A DNA stretch of 64,000 nt from the NCBI RefSeq assembly GCF_937770335.1, contig NZ_CALJHY010000001.1, positions 124,001 through 188,000 of the forward strand. The letters are read 5' to 3'. Source of the stretch: an uncultured Glaciecola sp. (GTDB lineage: Bacteria; Pseudomonadota; Gammaproteobacteria; Enterobacterales; Alteromonadaceae). The notes under the pieces are model-generated. The model had not been told where the DNA came from. It made no database searches and was given only the letters and a program-made list of their open reading frames with translations. The position numbers and the translations under genes were made by a program. Positions 10,433 through 18,491 of the stretch are shown here, piece after piece (the first letter of the stretch is position 1; the number at the start of each line of letters is the position of its first letter).

Positions 10433-10534
10433 AAATATCCTTTGACGCTTATTAACCTGAGCCGAAACAACCACAGCCGCTTACACGACTGAAAATAACG
10501 ACTAGACTCTTAAAGCCATATTGTACAAGCGTAT

Positions 10535-10735
10535 TTACTTGTATCGCAACAAAAGGATTGCTAAAACGTATGCTAATGCAGTAGGAAAGGTTAAAAATAT
10601 CATACTTACGATAGCCCCAACTCTTACCCAAAGTGGGTCAATATCTAGATATTTCGCCAAGCCAGCACATACACCTGAAATAATAGCCCTATTTGCGTCT
10701 CTAAATAATCTTTTATCGTTGATAACTGTTTTCAT
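10535..10735 (-). CDS. PspC-domain protein (66 aa)
   Basis: A compact PspC domain: the amphipathic start RLFRDANRAIISGVCAGLA, the signature KYLDIDPLWVRVGAIV, then a membrane helix IFLTFPTALAYVLAILL. PspC domains belong to the phage-shock envelope-stress response, but no pspA, pspB or pspF is here, so this is a stand-alone version. AGAGGT lies 7 nt before the ATG at 10735, which is why the longer frame was rejected. Inner-membrane location is expected. Confidence 0.9.
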   Translation of the reverse strand: MKTVINDKRLFRDANRAIISGVCAGLAKYLDIDPLWVRVGAIVSMIFLTFPTALAYVLAILLLRYK

Positions 10736-10806
10736 TGTAAGTACCTCTTTAATGTATAATTTATAATATTGCAACAATATTAAATACAAATGCGGGCTGT
10801 ATAAAG

Positions 10807-10926
10807 TTAACTATTGTTAGATGTAATCAACTTAAAATGCTCAAGACATATGACAATAGTCGCGCTACCGATGTAAAGTAGGATGGGTGTTGCAAGCAAA
10901 CCGATAAGATTAATATGATCTAACAT
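10807..10926 (-). CDS. 39-residue membrane peptide
   Basis: A short frame MLDHINLIGLLATPILLYIG, then SATIVICLEHFKLITSNNS. It has one strongly hydrophobic segment (residues 7-28) and a very good Shine-Dalgarno, AGGGAGAG, just before the ATG. It lies between the small secreted-protein gene and the PspC gene on the same strand, so it could be a small membrane partner of PspC. I do not recognise a family. The ribosome site and hydrophobicity are the only support. Confidence 0.55.
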   Translation of the reverse strand: MLDHINLIGLLATPILLYIGSATIVICLEHFKLITSNNS

Positions 10927-10976
10927 GACTCTCTCCCTAGCGAACGAAACAAGTCGCGAAGCGACTAACCTAATGA

Positions 10977-11276
10977 TTAGTCTTCGCTGTTCTCGGTAGC
11001 AACAGATTCTGTAGACTTCGCGTTAGCGATATCAATAATTGTTACTTTCATAGAAGGTGCTGATGGGTCAACGGGCTTTGCAAAAGTGAAATTATAAGCT
11101 GAAGTAAAAATTGATTTCTGAACTTCATTATTAATTTCTGTTTTTGCAGTTTCCATTGCTTGGCTAACCATTGTTGATAAAGCGCGATCAACATGTGATT
11201 CATGTGCTTGCACCGAACCAGTAAAAGCAATAGCAGTAGCGAATAAAGTAGTTAAAACTGTTTTTTTAATGGACAT
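10977..11276 (-). CDS. Small secreted protein, unknown function (99 aa)
   Basis: Signal peptide at residues 1-24 (MSIKKTVLTTLFATAIAFTG, cleavage after VQA). The mature part is about 75 residues, helix-rich and without cysteine. GAGGA lies 7 nt before the ATG. It heads a same-strand run (this gene, the 39-residue peptide, PspC, DUF2333, outer-membrane protein) that may be partly co-transcribed. A phased palindrome lies about 200 bp upstream. No domain is recognised. Confidence 0.75.
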   Translation of the reverse strand: MSIKKTVLTTLFATAIAFTGSVQAHESHVDRALSTMVSQAMETAKTEINNEVQKSIFTSAYNFTFAKPVDPSAPSMKVTIIDIANAKSTESVATENSED

Positions 11277-11478
11277 GATATTTTCCTCAAAATTTCAAAA
11301 TTATTGGCTACGCTTACGGCTACGGAACCTTAAGTTAAATGCCTTTTCGGCAACGACACTTAGGTATAGCGATTGTTGTGCCAACTTTGAGAAAAAGTAA
11401 CTTATCTATTAATATCAATCGCTTATTATAACTGCATTAATTAATTGGAGTAATTCACGACTATAGCGAGGTCTTAAC

Positions 11479-11516
11479 TGGTTAAATTAACCAATCGAGT
11501 TGGGGAAATTAACCAA
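11479..11516. promoter_or_regulatory. Palindrome plus phased half-site (candidate operator)
   Basis: TGGTTAA-A-TTAACCA (11479-11493) is a 7-bp-arm palindrome. The right half AAATTAACCAA recurs at 11506-11516, exactly 22 bp downstream, two helical turns. It lies between the dusA 3' end and the promoter region of the gene at 11276. The regulator is unknown. Confidence 0.4.
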
Positions 11517-11565
11517 ATTTTGGGCTTGTCTATTTTGATTGCAAGAATGTTATGCTGTGTGGGTA

Positions 11566-12600
11566 TTAACCTTCTGCTTTACTCGCTTTAAAATCGCGCG
11601 CTTTTGCTTGTGCTTCTAATACTTGGTCGTAAGCATGCAGTAACAGATCAGTAGAAACATCTTTTTGTGTACCATTTTGACTTAAGTAGCGACGCCAAAT
11701 CCGTCCACCGGCTTGTCCTTGAAACAAACCCAGAACATGCCTTGCAATATGCCAAACTTTTGAACCTTGCACTACTTGCCCTTTAATATAGGCTGTCATT
11801 TTTACCACAACCTCTTCTCTTGTTATCGCCGTTCCTGATTCGCCAAAAAATAGAGAGTCAACATCACTTAAAATGTAGGGATTTGAATAAATTTCGCGCC
11901 CCATCATTACGCCATCAACAAGTTGTAAATGCTGCTGCGCGTCTTCAAGTTTAGTTATCCCGCCATTAATGGAGATTTTCAATTGGGAGAACTCATCTTT
12001 TAAATCATAAACGCGCGGATAATTTAACGGCGGAATATCTCGGTTTTCTTTTGGACTCAATCCTTGCAACCAAGCTTTTCGAGCATGCACAATAAAATGC
12101 TCACATCCGCCATCTGCAACGAGAGACACGAAACGACTTAAACCCGCGTAGTCATCCATATCATCTATGCCGATACGACACTTAACTGTAACTGGGATAG
12201 AAATCGAAGATTGCATCGCCGCAACGCATTCAGCAACAGTTTCAGGCATTGCCATTAAACAGGCACCAAAACTGCCATTTTTGACCCGGTCTGAAGGACA
12301 ACCAACGTTGATATTCACCTCATTGTAACCACGCTGCTCTGCAATTGCGGCGCAATGCGCCATTGCTTGGGGGTCACTACCTCCAAGCTGCAGTACCAGT
12401 GGGTGCTCTTCTTTGTTGTAGCCCAAATAATCACCTTTTCCATGTATAATTGCCCCAGTGGTTACCATTTCTGTATACAACACAGTATGTTTTGATAGTA
12501 GGCGGAGGAAGAATCGACAATGGCGATCAGTCCAATCAAGCATGGGGGCAACTGAGAATCTATTTGAAACGTACTTTTTATTTTCTTTACCATTAATCAA
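11566..12600 (-). CDS. dusA: tRNA-dihydrouridine(20/20a) synthase DusA, 5' end replaced by an island
   Basis: DusA reduces U20/U20a in the tRNA D-loop using FMN. The about 345-residue protein has SVAPMLDWTDRHCRFF at the start, LQLGGSDP, NVGCPSDRVKNGSFGACLM with the catalytic Cys, the VKCRIGIDD motif, and INGGI for FMN phosphate. The codons before PMLDWT come from an integrated island: the original ATG start is found 9.6 kb away. The present frame has only TTG at 12600 (preceded by AGGTGG) or GTG at 12612 as starts, so initiation may be weaker than in an uninterrupted gene. I prefer TTG. Confidence 0.93.
   Translation of the reverse strand: MINGKENKKYVSNRFSVAPMLDWTDRHCRFFLRLLSKHTVLYTEMVTTGAIIHGKGDYLGYNKEEHPLVLQLGGSDPQAMAHCAAIAEQRGYNEVNINVGCPSDRVKNGSFGACLMAMPETVAECVAAMQSSISIPVTVKCRIGIDDMDDYAGLSRFVSLVADGGCEHFIVHARKAWLQGLSPKENRDIPPLNYPRVYDLKDEFSQLKISINGGITKLEDAQQHLQLVDGVMMGREIYSNPYILSDVDSLFFGESGTAITREEVVVKMTAYIKGQVVQGSKVWHIARHVLGLFQGQAGGRIWRRYLSQNGTQKDVSTDLLLHAYDQVLEAQAKARDFKASKAEG
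12528..12543. repeat. attL core (inside dusA)
   Basis: CAGTCCAATCAAGCAT, identical over 16 nt to 22130-22145. On the minus strand it encodes the MLDWT motif of DusA. Confidence 0.85.
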
Positions 12601-12683
12601 TGAGTTAACCACCTAAAACCACGATAACTCTAAATCGAAGTTTGTTTATTATGTGTTGTTTTGCTATATTATTTATTCTAAAT

Positions 12684-12744
12684 GATCCCAAATAACACCC
12701 CAAATTGATCCCAATTCGATCCCAAGCTGTTATTTATGATCCCA
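12684..12744 (+). repeat. Four GATCCCA repeats, candidate integrase arm sites (left)
   Basis: GATCCCA occurs at 12684, 12707, 12718 and 12738, spaced 23, 11 and 20 bp, between attL and the integrase gene. The same heptamer occurs just inside attR at 22079. Arm-type binding sites of tyrosine recombinases look like this; binding is inferred. Confidence 0.55.
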
Positions 12745-12778
12745 TTACTGACATAGCGTTTGATAGAAAGGATTATAC

Positions 12779-13207
12779 ATGGCATCTGTAATTATTGAAA
12801 AGAGAGTTGGTAAAACAGGCAACATTACCCACCGAGCAAAAGTCCAGCAAACGCACGGAGGAAAAGTAATCGACAGGCTATCTAAGACATTCAAAACAAA
12901 AACACTTGCCAAAACGTGGGCGAATAAAATTAAAAAAGAGATGGAAGATAAGTTTGAACGAGTCAAAGCTGGTATTTATCGTCCTGAGACCGAATTAGAT
13001 GAAATCACCGAAGGCGACTTAATACGAATGTATCTTGAACACCCTCGTTTATCTCAAGATTTAGGTAGAAGTAAGTTTTACGTTCTAAACTCCCTCTTAA
13101 ATTATGAAATATCATCTGTTCTAGCGAGTAATTTGAGAGCAAGTGATCTTGTTAAACATTCTGAAGAACGGTTCAACGAACCGACTAGCCCATCACCTCA
13201 AACATAA
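12779..13207 (+). pseudogene. Tyrosine-recombinase integrase, N-terminal fragment
   Basis: The 142 residues cover only the N-terminal arm-binding domain (MASVIIEKRVGKTGNITHRA, the three-strand fold of phage integrases) and the start of the core-binding helices. The catalytic domain with its Arg, His and Tyr residues is absent. The last residues (EERFNEPTSPSPQT) do not look like integrase. AAAGGA lies 7 nt before the ATG, so the fragment could still be translated. Its position next to attL fits the enzyme that placed this island in dusA. It may have ended by deletion of the 3' part. Confidence 0.8.
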
Positions 13208-13316
13208 CTGACCAAGCAAGCAAGACACACATCACAACTAAGAAGCAACCTCTTTACTCCTTGAAACTGTTTATGCACTGTAATGCTGTAATTGATATTT
13301 ATTAAAAGGATAATTT

Positions 13317-13618
13317 ATGTCATTCGACTCAGAAAGGCTTCCAGCATTAGCAAGAGAAGGTTATAAAAGAGGGCAAAATATGACTCATCTTACCTTGAGT
13401 GTGAATAGTGCAATTCAAAACGAATTGAGTGGAAAGGGACTTTTGGACAACTTTTTCAACTTATCCCTGATCCAGAAGTTCAATATGTAGTTCTTGAAGA
13501 ACTTGAGTGTAGAGATGATTTTCTGCGTGCAGGATTAATTATCGAAACGGATGAAGCGTGCGAACATACTTACATTGTGCCAAAAGAAGCCGCTGATTGT
13601 TTTATCGAACAACAATAA
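13317..13618 (+). pseudogene. Small island gene, apparently frameshifted
   Basis: An ATG with an excellent AAGGA site opens a 57-codon frame starting MSFDSERLPALAREGYKRG and ending at TAG 13490. In another frame the sequence continues smoothly from about 13440 as GQLFQLIPDPEVQYVVLEEL, then ECRDDFLRAGLIIETDEACE, to TAA at 13618. The total of 302 nt is one short of 101 codons, so a single-base deletion near the AAAGGG/CTTTT runs explains both halves. The family is not recognised; island hitchhiker. Confidence 0.5.
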
Positions 13619-13632
13619 CCTCATACGTAAAC

Positions 13633-13656
13633 AGCACTTATCAAATGGTAAGTGCT
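13633..13656. terminator. Hairpin between convergent island genes
   Basis: AGCACTTA and TAAGTGCT form a perfect 8-bp stem with an 8-nt loop, followed on the plus strand by TTTCATT. The T-run is short, so termination is plausible but not certain. Confidence 0.5.
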
Positions 13657-13686
13657 TTCATTAAAAGGTGAAACTGTTTTGGATAC

Positions 13687-14637
13687 CTACAAATGAGTAA
13701 TGTAAGGGTTAGATCCTTGATGAAATGAAGGGTTCAGCTTTTGATTTTTCAGCGCAAAAGCACAGACTAACCCAATCAGCATTGCAGGCCAAAGTGTCAA
13801 CATACGAGTGATTAATGACGTAATAATAGCAATATCATTGTCGACTCCAACCTGAGTCAAAAGCCAAATCATTCCAACCTCTGTTACACCTATACCACTG
13901 GGGATCAGTGAGGCAGCGCCAATTAACAAGCTCAGGCAATATATACTAACCGCCATAGCCGGAGTAATTTCTACGTCAAACCCTCGTAACATTAGAAATA
14001 AAATCAGCCCTTGTGCTGTCCACGCTAATAGTGTGAACAGTTGACTTTTTAGAGCCACTGGCAGTCGCCACAAGTCACTTAAAACCCTAATAGGCTCAAG
14101 CCACGCTTTGCTTTGAGCCAACTTAAATAAAAACCTTAATGCTACCGCAACAATAAAGGGTAAAAGGAGCAAAGCACCCGATAACAAAGCAAAAGCAACA
14201 TTGAAATACTCAATAAGAAAATAAGTTCCTAAGAATAAAACGACAATAACATCAAATAATCGCTCCGAAACAAAGCTTAAAAAAGTGTAACGGAATGGTA
14301 CACCTAGATTATCTAGATGTGTCCCTCTCATTAATTCCCCAACCTTTCCAGGTGAGGCAGTAAAGGCAAAACCAGAAAGATAAATAATGATGTGGTGCTT
14401 TATCGAAGCCCTGTATTCTATCAATCGCATATACCCTAACCAGCGAAGTGAACGACAATAGTAACTCAACACAGCAAGTCCCAAACACTGTATCACCAAT
14501 TCTAAGGAAAGCGTCTGTAAAGATTCTACCGCTGCACTAAAATCCGATGAATGCTTCCACGTTATATAAATAACAAAACCTAAAGCTAACCATAAATACA
14601 GGCGTTTTAATTGCTTAATGTAGACATTGTCGTTCAT
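13687..14637 (-). CDS. LPG-synthase-TM/flippase-like integral membrane protein
   Basis: A 316-residue polytopic inner-membrane protein of the LPG_synthase_TM (UPF0104) family, with about eight hydrophobic segments. The family motifs are visible: SGFAFTASPGKVGELMRG near residue 90 and SLIPSGIGVTEVGM near residue 245. Members include the membrane half of MprF and stand-alone proteins found with polyprenyl-linked glycosyl pathways, where a lipid-flipping role is often proposed. It lies 18 bp downstream of the PAP2-like gene, in the same operon as the phosphoribosyltransferase. Moving a polyprenyl-P-sugar across the membrane is an inference from this context. Confidence 0.85.
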   Translation of the reverse strand: MNDNVYIKQLKRLYLWLALGFVIYITWKHSSDFSAAVESLQTLSLELVIQCLGLAVLSYYCRSLRWLGYMRLIEYRASIKHHIIIYLSGFAFTASPGKVGELMRGTHLDNLGVPFRYTFLSFVSERLFDVIVVLFLGTYFLIEYFNVAFALLSGALLLLPFIVAVALRFLFKLAQSKAWLEPIRVLSDLWRLPVALKSQLFTLLAWTAQGLILFLMLRGFDVEITPAMAVSIYCLSLLIGAASLIPSGIGVTEVGMIWLLTQVGVDNDIAIITSLITRMLTLWPAMLIGLVCAFALKNQKLNPSFHQGSNPYITHL

Positions 14638-14655
14638 AAACTACATTGAATTACT

Positions 14656-15075
14656 TTATACAAAAGTGAAAACATAATGGACACACCAAGCTGAAGCGAT
14701 GCCAGTGACGATACCCGCTAAAATCTCAAAGCGAGTATGTCCCATTCGTTCTCTTAAAAGTTTTTCTTTTTTATTTTCATTCAAAATATTAATGGCTTTA
14801 GCGTGTTTTCCTACTTGCTGTCTTAAACTACTTGCATCAAGTATGACAATAAATGCAAGTGCCAAAGCAACAACCAAAGCAGGTTCTTGAAAACCTTCAT
14901 TGAAAAAAATAATTGCTGCGGCACTGCTCACAATACTACTATGATTACTCGGCATACCACCGTAACCAATCAAATCAAATGCTAAACGTTTTGCTCTGAT
15001 TGTATTAATAGCAAACTTGGCACAACCTGCCACTAACCACGCAAAAAAAGGCGTAATAAGGTAACTAAGATCCAT
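14656..15075 (-). CDS. Divergent PAP2 family protein, candidate phosphoribosyl-lipid phosphatase
   Basis: A 139-residue membrane protein of the DivPAP2 (YuiD) family: GGMPSNHSS near residue 40, LDASSLRQQVGKHA near 80, and ERMGHTRFEILAG near 110 carry the conserved His/Arg residues of the acid-phosphatase/haloperoxidase fold. In mycobacteria a PAP2-type enzyme (Rv3807c) is thought to remove the 5-phosphate from decaprenylphosphoryl-5-phosphoribose. Here the gene sits 16 bp after the phosphoribosyltransferase gene, so the same step is a good inference. The divergent PAP2 subfamily differs from Rv3807c itself. Confidence 0.87.
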   Translation of the reverse strand: MDLSYLITPFFAWLVAGCAKFAINTIRAKRLAFDLIGYGGMPSNHSSIVSSAAAIIFFNEGFQEPALVVALALAFIVILDASSLRQQVGKHAKAINILNENKKEKLLRERMGHTRFEILAGIVTGIASAWCVHYVFTFV

Positions 15076-15091
15076 AATGTATTCCTTTTTT

Positions 15092-15937
15092 TTAAACGGT
15101 TAATGAATAGAAACAAGCGCCAATCCAAGCTACAATAGTTAATTGTAGCCAATGGTCTGCAAACAAGGCATCAGTTGGCGACTCTCCAGAATCTTTTGAC
15201 TCGACAATAAACCAGTATCTGTATAGCCCAAATAAAACGAATGGAATGGTGTAGACCATATCTGGCTTATCTGAAATGATAAATAAACTATAAAACAATA
15301 TGGCACAAGTCGCCGACATTTCAGCGTATTTATCAACAAGCCCTATAGTATAATATTGCAATACACTTCGAGTTTTGCTCCCACTTTTAGTCAGTTCCTG
15401 ACGTCTCTTAATTGAAGCTAAGAATAATGCCAATGAAAGCGTAGTAATAAACATCCAAGAAGATAGCGGCACATCTAACGAAACAGCACCAGCATGCACT
15501 CGCAATACAAAACCTATCGCTATTGTAAAAATATCTAATACGGGTTGGTGCTTAAGGTAGAAGGTGTAAGCTACATTAAGTAATAAATATGCTGCAACAA
15601 CAGCAACTACCTGAGGATAAATCAAGGCAGATAGCGCTACTACACCATACAAAAAAAACATTAAAAGACGAGCCTGTGGTTTGCTCACTTCACCTGATGC
15701 TAGAGGTCTTGTTTTGGATTTAACAGGGTGATTTCTATCATTTTCAATATCATTATAGTCATTCAAAACGTAAGTAGCTGATGAAGCCAAACAAAAAATA
15801 ATAAAGGCAGAAAAAGTATGTTGAATCGACAACATATCAGTGAATAACCCTGAGAAAAGCAAAGGCGCAAAGACAAAGGCATTTTTAACCCATTGCTTTG
15901 GCCGCATAAGGCGTACTATTGGTGGTAAAATAAACAT
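15092..15937 (-). CDS. UbiA-family polyprenyl-phosphate phosphoribosyltransferase (Rv3806c-like)
   Basis: Transfers 5-phosphoribose from PRPP to polyprenyl phosphate, the entry step to polyprenyl-P-arabinose. The 281-residue protein has the family start RPKQWVKNAFVFAPLLFSG, the first Asp motif as NDYNDIENDRNHP near residue 60, and a second Asp region around LKHQPVLDIFTIAIGFVLR, with about nine membrane helices. I chose the ATG at 15937 because upstream codons are only the 11-bp tandem repeat read in frame. It is the first gene of a three-gene operon and diverges from the GtrA-like gene. Confidence 0.92.
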   Translation of the reverse strand: MFILPPIVRLMRPKQWVKNAFVFAPLLFSGLFTDMLSIQHTFSAFIIFCLASSATYVLNDYNDIENDRNHPVKSKTRPLASGEVSKPQARLLMFFLYGVVALSALIYPQVVAVVAAYLLLNVAYTFYLKHQPVLDIFTIAIGFVLRVHAGAVSLDVPLSSWMFITTLSLALFLASIKRRQELTKSGSKTRSVLQYYTIGLVDKYAEMSATCAILFYSLFIISDKPDMVYTIPFVLFGLYRYWFIVESKDSGESPTDALFADHWLQLTIVAWIGACFYSLTV

Positions 15938-15957
15938 ACAACTCTCTAATATAATAA

Positions 15958-16020
15958 ATGAAAAACAGATGAAAAACAGATGAAAAACAGATGAAAAACA
16001 GATGAAAAACAGATGAAAAA
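15958..16020. repeat. Five perfect 11-bp tandem repeats in a divergent promoter region
   Basis: The unit AAAAACAGATG is repeated five times without a mismatch (15961-16015), with partial units on both sides. The array fills the gap between divergent start codons at 15937 and 16059. TATACT at 16024-16029 is a fitting -10 box for the plus-strand operon, which puts its -35 region in the last repeat. The unit equals about one helical turn. Confidence 0.9.
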
Positions 16021-16058
16021 TGATATACTGATAAGGTATGAATATCAATGGATATATA

Positions 16059-16454
16059 ATGACTAGAAGTATGCTTTATGTCGCTTTTGCTATAATAGCG
16101 ACCATTGTGAATCTTTTCACACAAGAGATAACATCAAATCTTTTTCAGTATGAATATGAAATTCTTATTAGTATGTTTACAGGAACTTTGGCGGGCCTTA
16201 TTGTTAAATATCTGTTAGATAAGAAGTTTATTTTCAAGTTTAAAACAAAGAGCCAGAAACAAGATCTCACTACGTTCTTTTTCTACAGCTTAATGGGCAT
16301 AGTAACTACACTCCTTTTTTGGGTAACTGAGTATACTTTTGATATGTGGTTTGAAACCAAAACAATGCGTTATATCGGCGCTGTAATTGGTTTAAGTATT
16401 GGCTACATTACTAAATATTATTTAGATAAAAAATATGTATTTATAGAGCGTTAA
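16059..16454 (+). CDS. GtrA-like membrane protein
   Basis: A GtrA-family protein with four membrane helices (about residues 1-20, 32-50, 70-88 and 100-120) and the family feature of positively charged cytoplasmic turns YLLDKKFIFKFK and YLDKKYVFIER. GtrA proteins help move or hand over lipid-linked sugars; mycobacterial Rv3789 is a relative in the arabinan pathway. Two in-frame ATGs exist. I prefer 16059, with TGGA 8 nt upstream, since the -10 box at 16024 leaves almost no leader for 16038. It heads the plus-strand island operon, 4 bp before the dprE1 homologue. Confidence 0.88.
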   Translation: MTRSMLYVAFAIIATIVNLFTQEITSNLFQYEYEILISMFTGTLAGLIVKYLLDKKFIFKFKTKSQKQDLTTFFFYSLMGIVTTLLFWVTEYTFDMWFETKTMRYIGAVIGLSIGYITKYYLDKKYVFIER

Positions 16455-16458
16455 TAAA

Positions 16459-17748
16459 ATGAAAAAAATAACTAGTTGGGGTAAATACCCCCTTATTGAT
16501 GCGAATGTCAATGCACCTTCAACAAGCAAATCGTTGATGAATAAAAAACAAACAGGAATAGCACGAGGCTTAGGTCGAAGCTATGGTGACAGCGCATTGT
16601 CAGAAAATATCATTATTAGTGAGGAAATGAATCATTTCATATCTTTTGATGATGAAACGGGCCTTCTAAGTTGTGAGGCAGGTGTATCGTTAGATAATAT
16701 TTTAACGTCATTTGTCCCTAAAGGATGGTTTTTATCTGTCACTCCTGGAACAAAGTTTGTTACCGTTGGTGGCGCTATAGCCAGTGATGTCCACGGAAAA
16801 AATCATCATGTTGAAGGTAGCTTTAGTGATCATGTCACTTCTTTAACATTAATTGTTAATGACCAAGAGTTAAAGTGTTCTAGAGATGAAAACCCTGACT
16901 TATTCCACGCCACCTGTGGCGGAATGGGATTAACTGGCATTATCACGGAGGCAACATTCAAATTGAAACCGATAACTAGTGCTTACATTAATCAAAAAGT
17001 AGTTAAAGCTAAAAACCTTGAAACCGCTTTAGAACTATTTGAGCAATATAAAGATGTAACCTATTCGGTTGCGTGGATTGATTGCTTATCTACAGGCGAT
17101 AACTTAGGTCGTTCATTGCTGATGCTGGGTGAGCACGCAGACAAAGGTGAACTGACCACGCACAAAGACGGTTTATTAAATATGCCGTGTGATATGCCTT
17201 CTTTTTTGTTGAACAAATACACCATACAGGCATTTAACTCAGCCTATTACAACAAGCAGCTTAAAGCTGAAGTGAACAACACCATTCACTATGATCCATT
17301 TTTCTATCCGCTTGATGGTATCAACAACTGGAACCGTATGTATGGCGGAAATGGCTTTACGCAATACCAGTTTGTTATACCCAAAAAGGCAGGAAAAGAA
17401 GGTCTTACCGAAATACTCAAAGCCATTGCTGAATCAAAGCAAGGGTCGTTTCTCTCTGTCTTAAAAGTGTTTGGTGAAGGTAACAAAAACAATTTATCTT
17501 TCCCTATGGAAGGTTATACCTTGGCGCTTGATTTCAAGCTAAACGACAAATTATTTGCTTTGCTCGATCGCCTAGACATTATCGTAAGAAAATATGAAGG
17601 GCGCTTATATCTATCTAAAGATGTAAGAATGTCAGAAGAGATGTTTAAGGCTGGCTACCCTCAATGGGAAGAATTTCAAACGTTAAGAAAAGAATATGGC
17701 GCAGATGAACTGTATCACTCGCTCCAGTCTAAACGGATAGGATTATAA
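16459..17748 (+). CDS. DprE1-like FAD-linked decaprenylphosphoryl-ribose 2-oxidase
   Basis: With DprE2 it epimerises polyprenylphosphoryl-ribose to the arabinose form; DprE1 oxidises C2. The 429-residue protein has the PCMH-type FAD fold (ARGLGRSYGDSA near 35, TPGTKFVTVGGAIASDVHGK near 95 with the FAD-linked His112) and a C-terminal substrate domain ending GRLYLSKDVRMSEEMF, with Lys387 matching the catalytic Lys418 of the mycobacterial enzyme. At the position of the benzothiazinone-reactive Cys387 it has Ala356 (YTLALDF). It follows the GtrA-like gene by 4 bp and is followed by the DprE2 gene. Confidence 0.92.
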   Translation: MKKITSWGKYPLIDANVNAPSTSKSLMNKKQTGIARGLGRSYGDSALSENIIISEEMNHFISFDDETGLLSCEAGVSLDNILTSFVPKGWFLSVTPGTKFVTVGGAIASDVHGKNHHVEGSFSDHVTSLTLIVNDQELKCSRDENPDLFHATCGGMGLTGIITEATFKLKPITSAYINQKVVKAKNLETALELFEQYKDVTYSVAWIDCLSTGDNLGRSLLMLGEHADKGELTTHKDGLLNMPCDMPSFLLNKYTIQAFNSAYYNKQLKAEVNNTIHYDPFFYPLDGINNWNRMYGGNGFTQYQFVIPKKAGKEGLTEILKAIAESKQGSFLSVLKVFGEGNKNNLSFPMEGYTLALDFKLNDKLFALLDRLDIIVRKYEGRLYLSKDVRMSEEMFKAGYPQWEEFQTLRKEYGADELYHSLQSKRIGL

Positions 17749-17753
17749 ATATC

Positions 17754-18491
17754 GTGCAAAACATTATTATTATTGGGGCAACATCAGCGATGGCAAAGGA
17801 AGTTGCCAAGCTATACGCCATAGAAAAAGCCAACCTTTATCTTATTGCTAGAGATACTCCAAAACTCGACACCATCAAGCAAGACTTGACGATAAGAGGC
17901 GCAAACACAGTTCATACAGCACCGTTTGATGCGAACCAGTTTAACTCTCACCAAACGCTAATTGAACAAGCTTTCAATACACTAGGTCGTGTTGATGTGT
18001 TACTTGTGGCTCACGGAAGCTTACCTAATCAGGAGCTTTGTCAAACAGATTCAATGAAAGCCATTGAAGAGTTAAATACCAATGGTGTTAGTGTTATTTC
18101 AATACTTACTCATGCAGCCACTAAAATGGAGCAGCAGAAAACAGGAAACATAACCGTCATCACCAGCGTTGCAGGCGACAGAGGTCGTCAGTCAAATTAC
18201 GTTTACGGCGCAGCAAAAGGAATGGTTTCCATTTTCTTACAAGGACTAGCTCAGAGACTCAGTAAATCAGGCGTTCACGTTCTCGACATTAAACCGGGAT
18301 TTGTTGATACGCCAATGACTGCGGAGTTTGATAAAGGTGCGCTTTGGGCAAAGCCTGAAAAAGTAGCTCAGATCATCAAGAAAAGAATAAGCAAAAAAAG
18401 CTCTTTTTCTTATACGCCTGCTTTTTGGTTTGTCATTATGACAATTATTAAGTTTGTTCCCAAATTTATTTTCGATAAAGTTAAGTTATGA
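17754..18491 (+). CDS. DprE2-like short-chain dehydrogenase (keto-ribose reductase)
   Basis: An SDR of 245 residues with GATSAMAKEVAKLYA near residue 8 (NAD(P) binding), the Asn-Ser-Tyr-Lys set visible as VITSVAGDRGRQSNYVYGAA followed by Lys, and a C-terminal hydrophobic stretch SFSYTPAFWFVIMTIIKFVP that may anchor it to the membrane. It should reduce the 2-keto intermediate made by the DprE1-like enzyme. The start is GTG at 17754, since no ATG fits. Its stop overlaps the start of the glycosyltransferase gene (ATGA-type overlap), so expression is coupled. Confidence 0.9.
   Translation: MQNIIIIGATSAMAKEVAKLYAIEKANLYLIARDTPKLDTIKQDLTIRGANTVHTAPFDANQFNSHQTLIEQAFNTLGRVDVLLVAHGSLPNQELCQTDSMKAIEELNTNGVSVISILTHAATKMEQQKTGNITVITSVAGDRGRQSNYVYGAAKGMVSIFLQGLAQRLSKSGVHVLDIKPGFVDTPMTAEFDKGALWAKPEKVAQIIKKRISKKSSFSYTPAFWFVIMTIIKFVPKFIFDKVKL

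Noticed and set aside
12528-12612. tRNA gene as the island attachment site
   Set aside because: No cloverleaf is present; the repeat lies in the dusA coding sequence, which itself explains the site.
15938-16048. Extended N-terminus of the UbiA-like protein (repeated FHLFFICFS)
   Set aside because: The residues are just the 11-bp tandem repeat read in frame; family members start at the later ATG.
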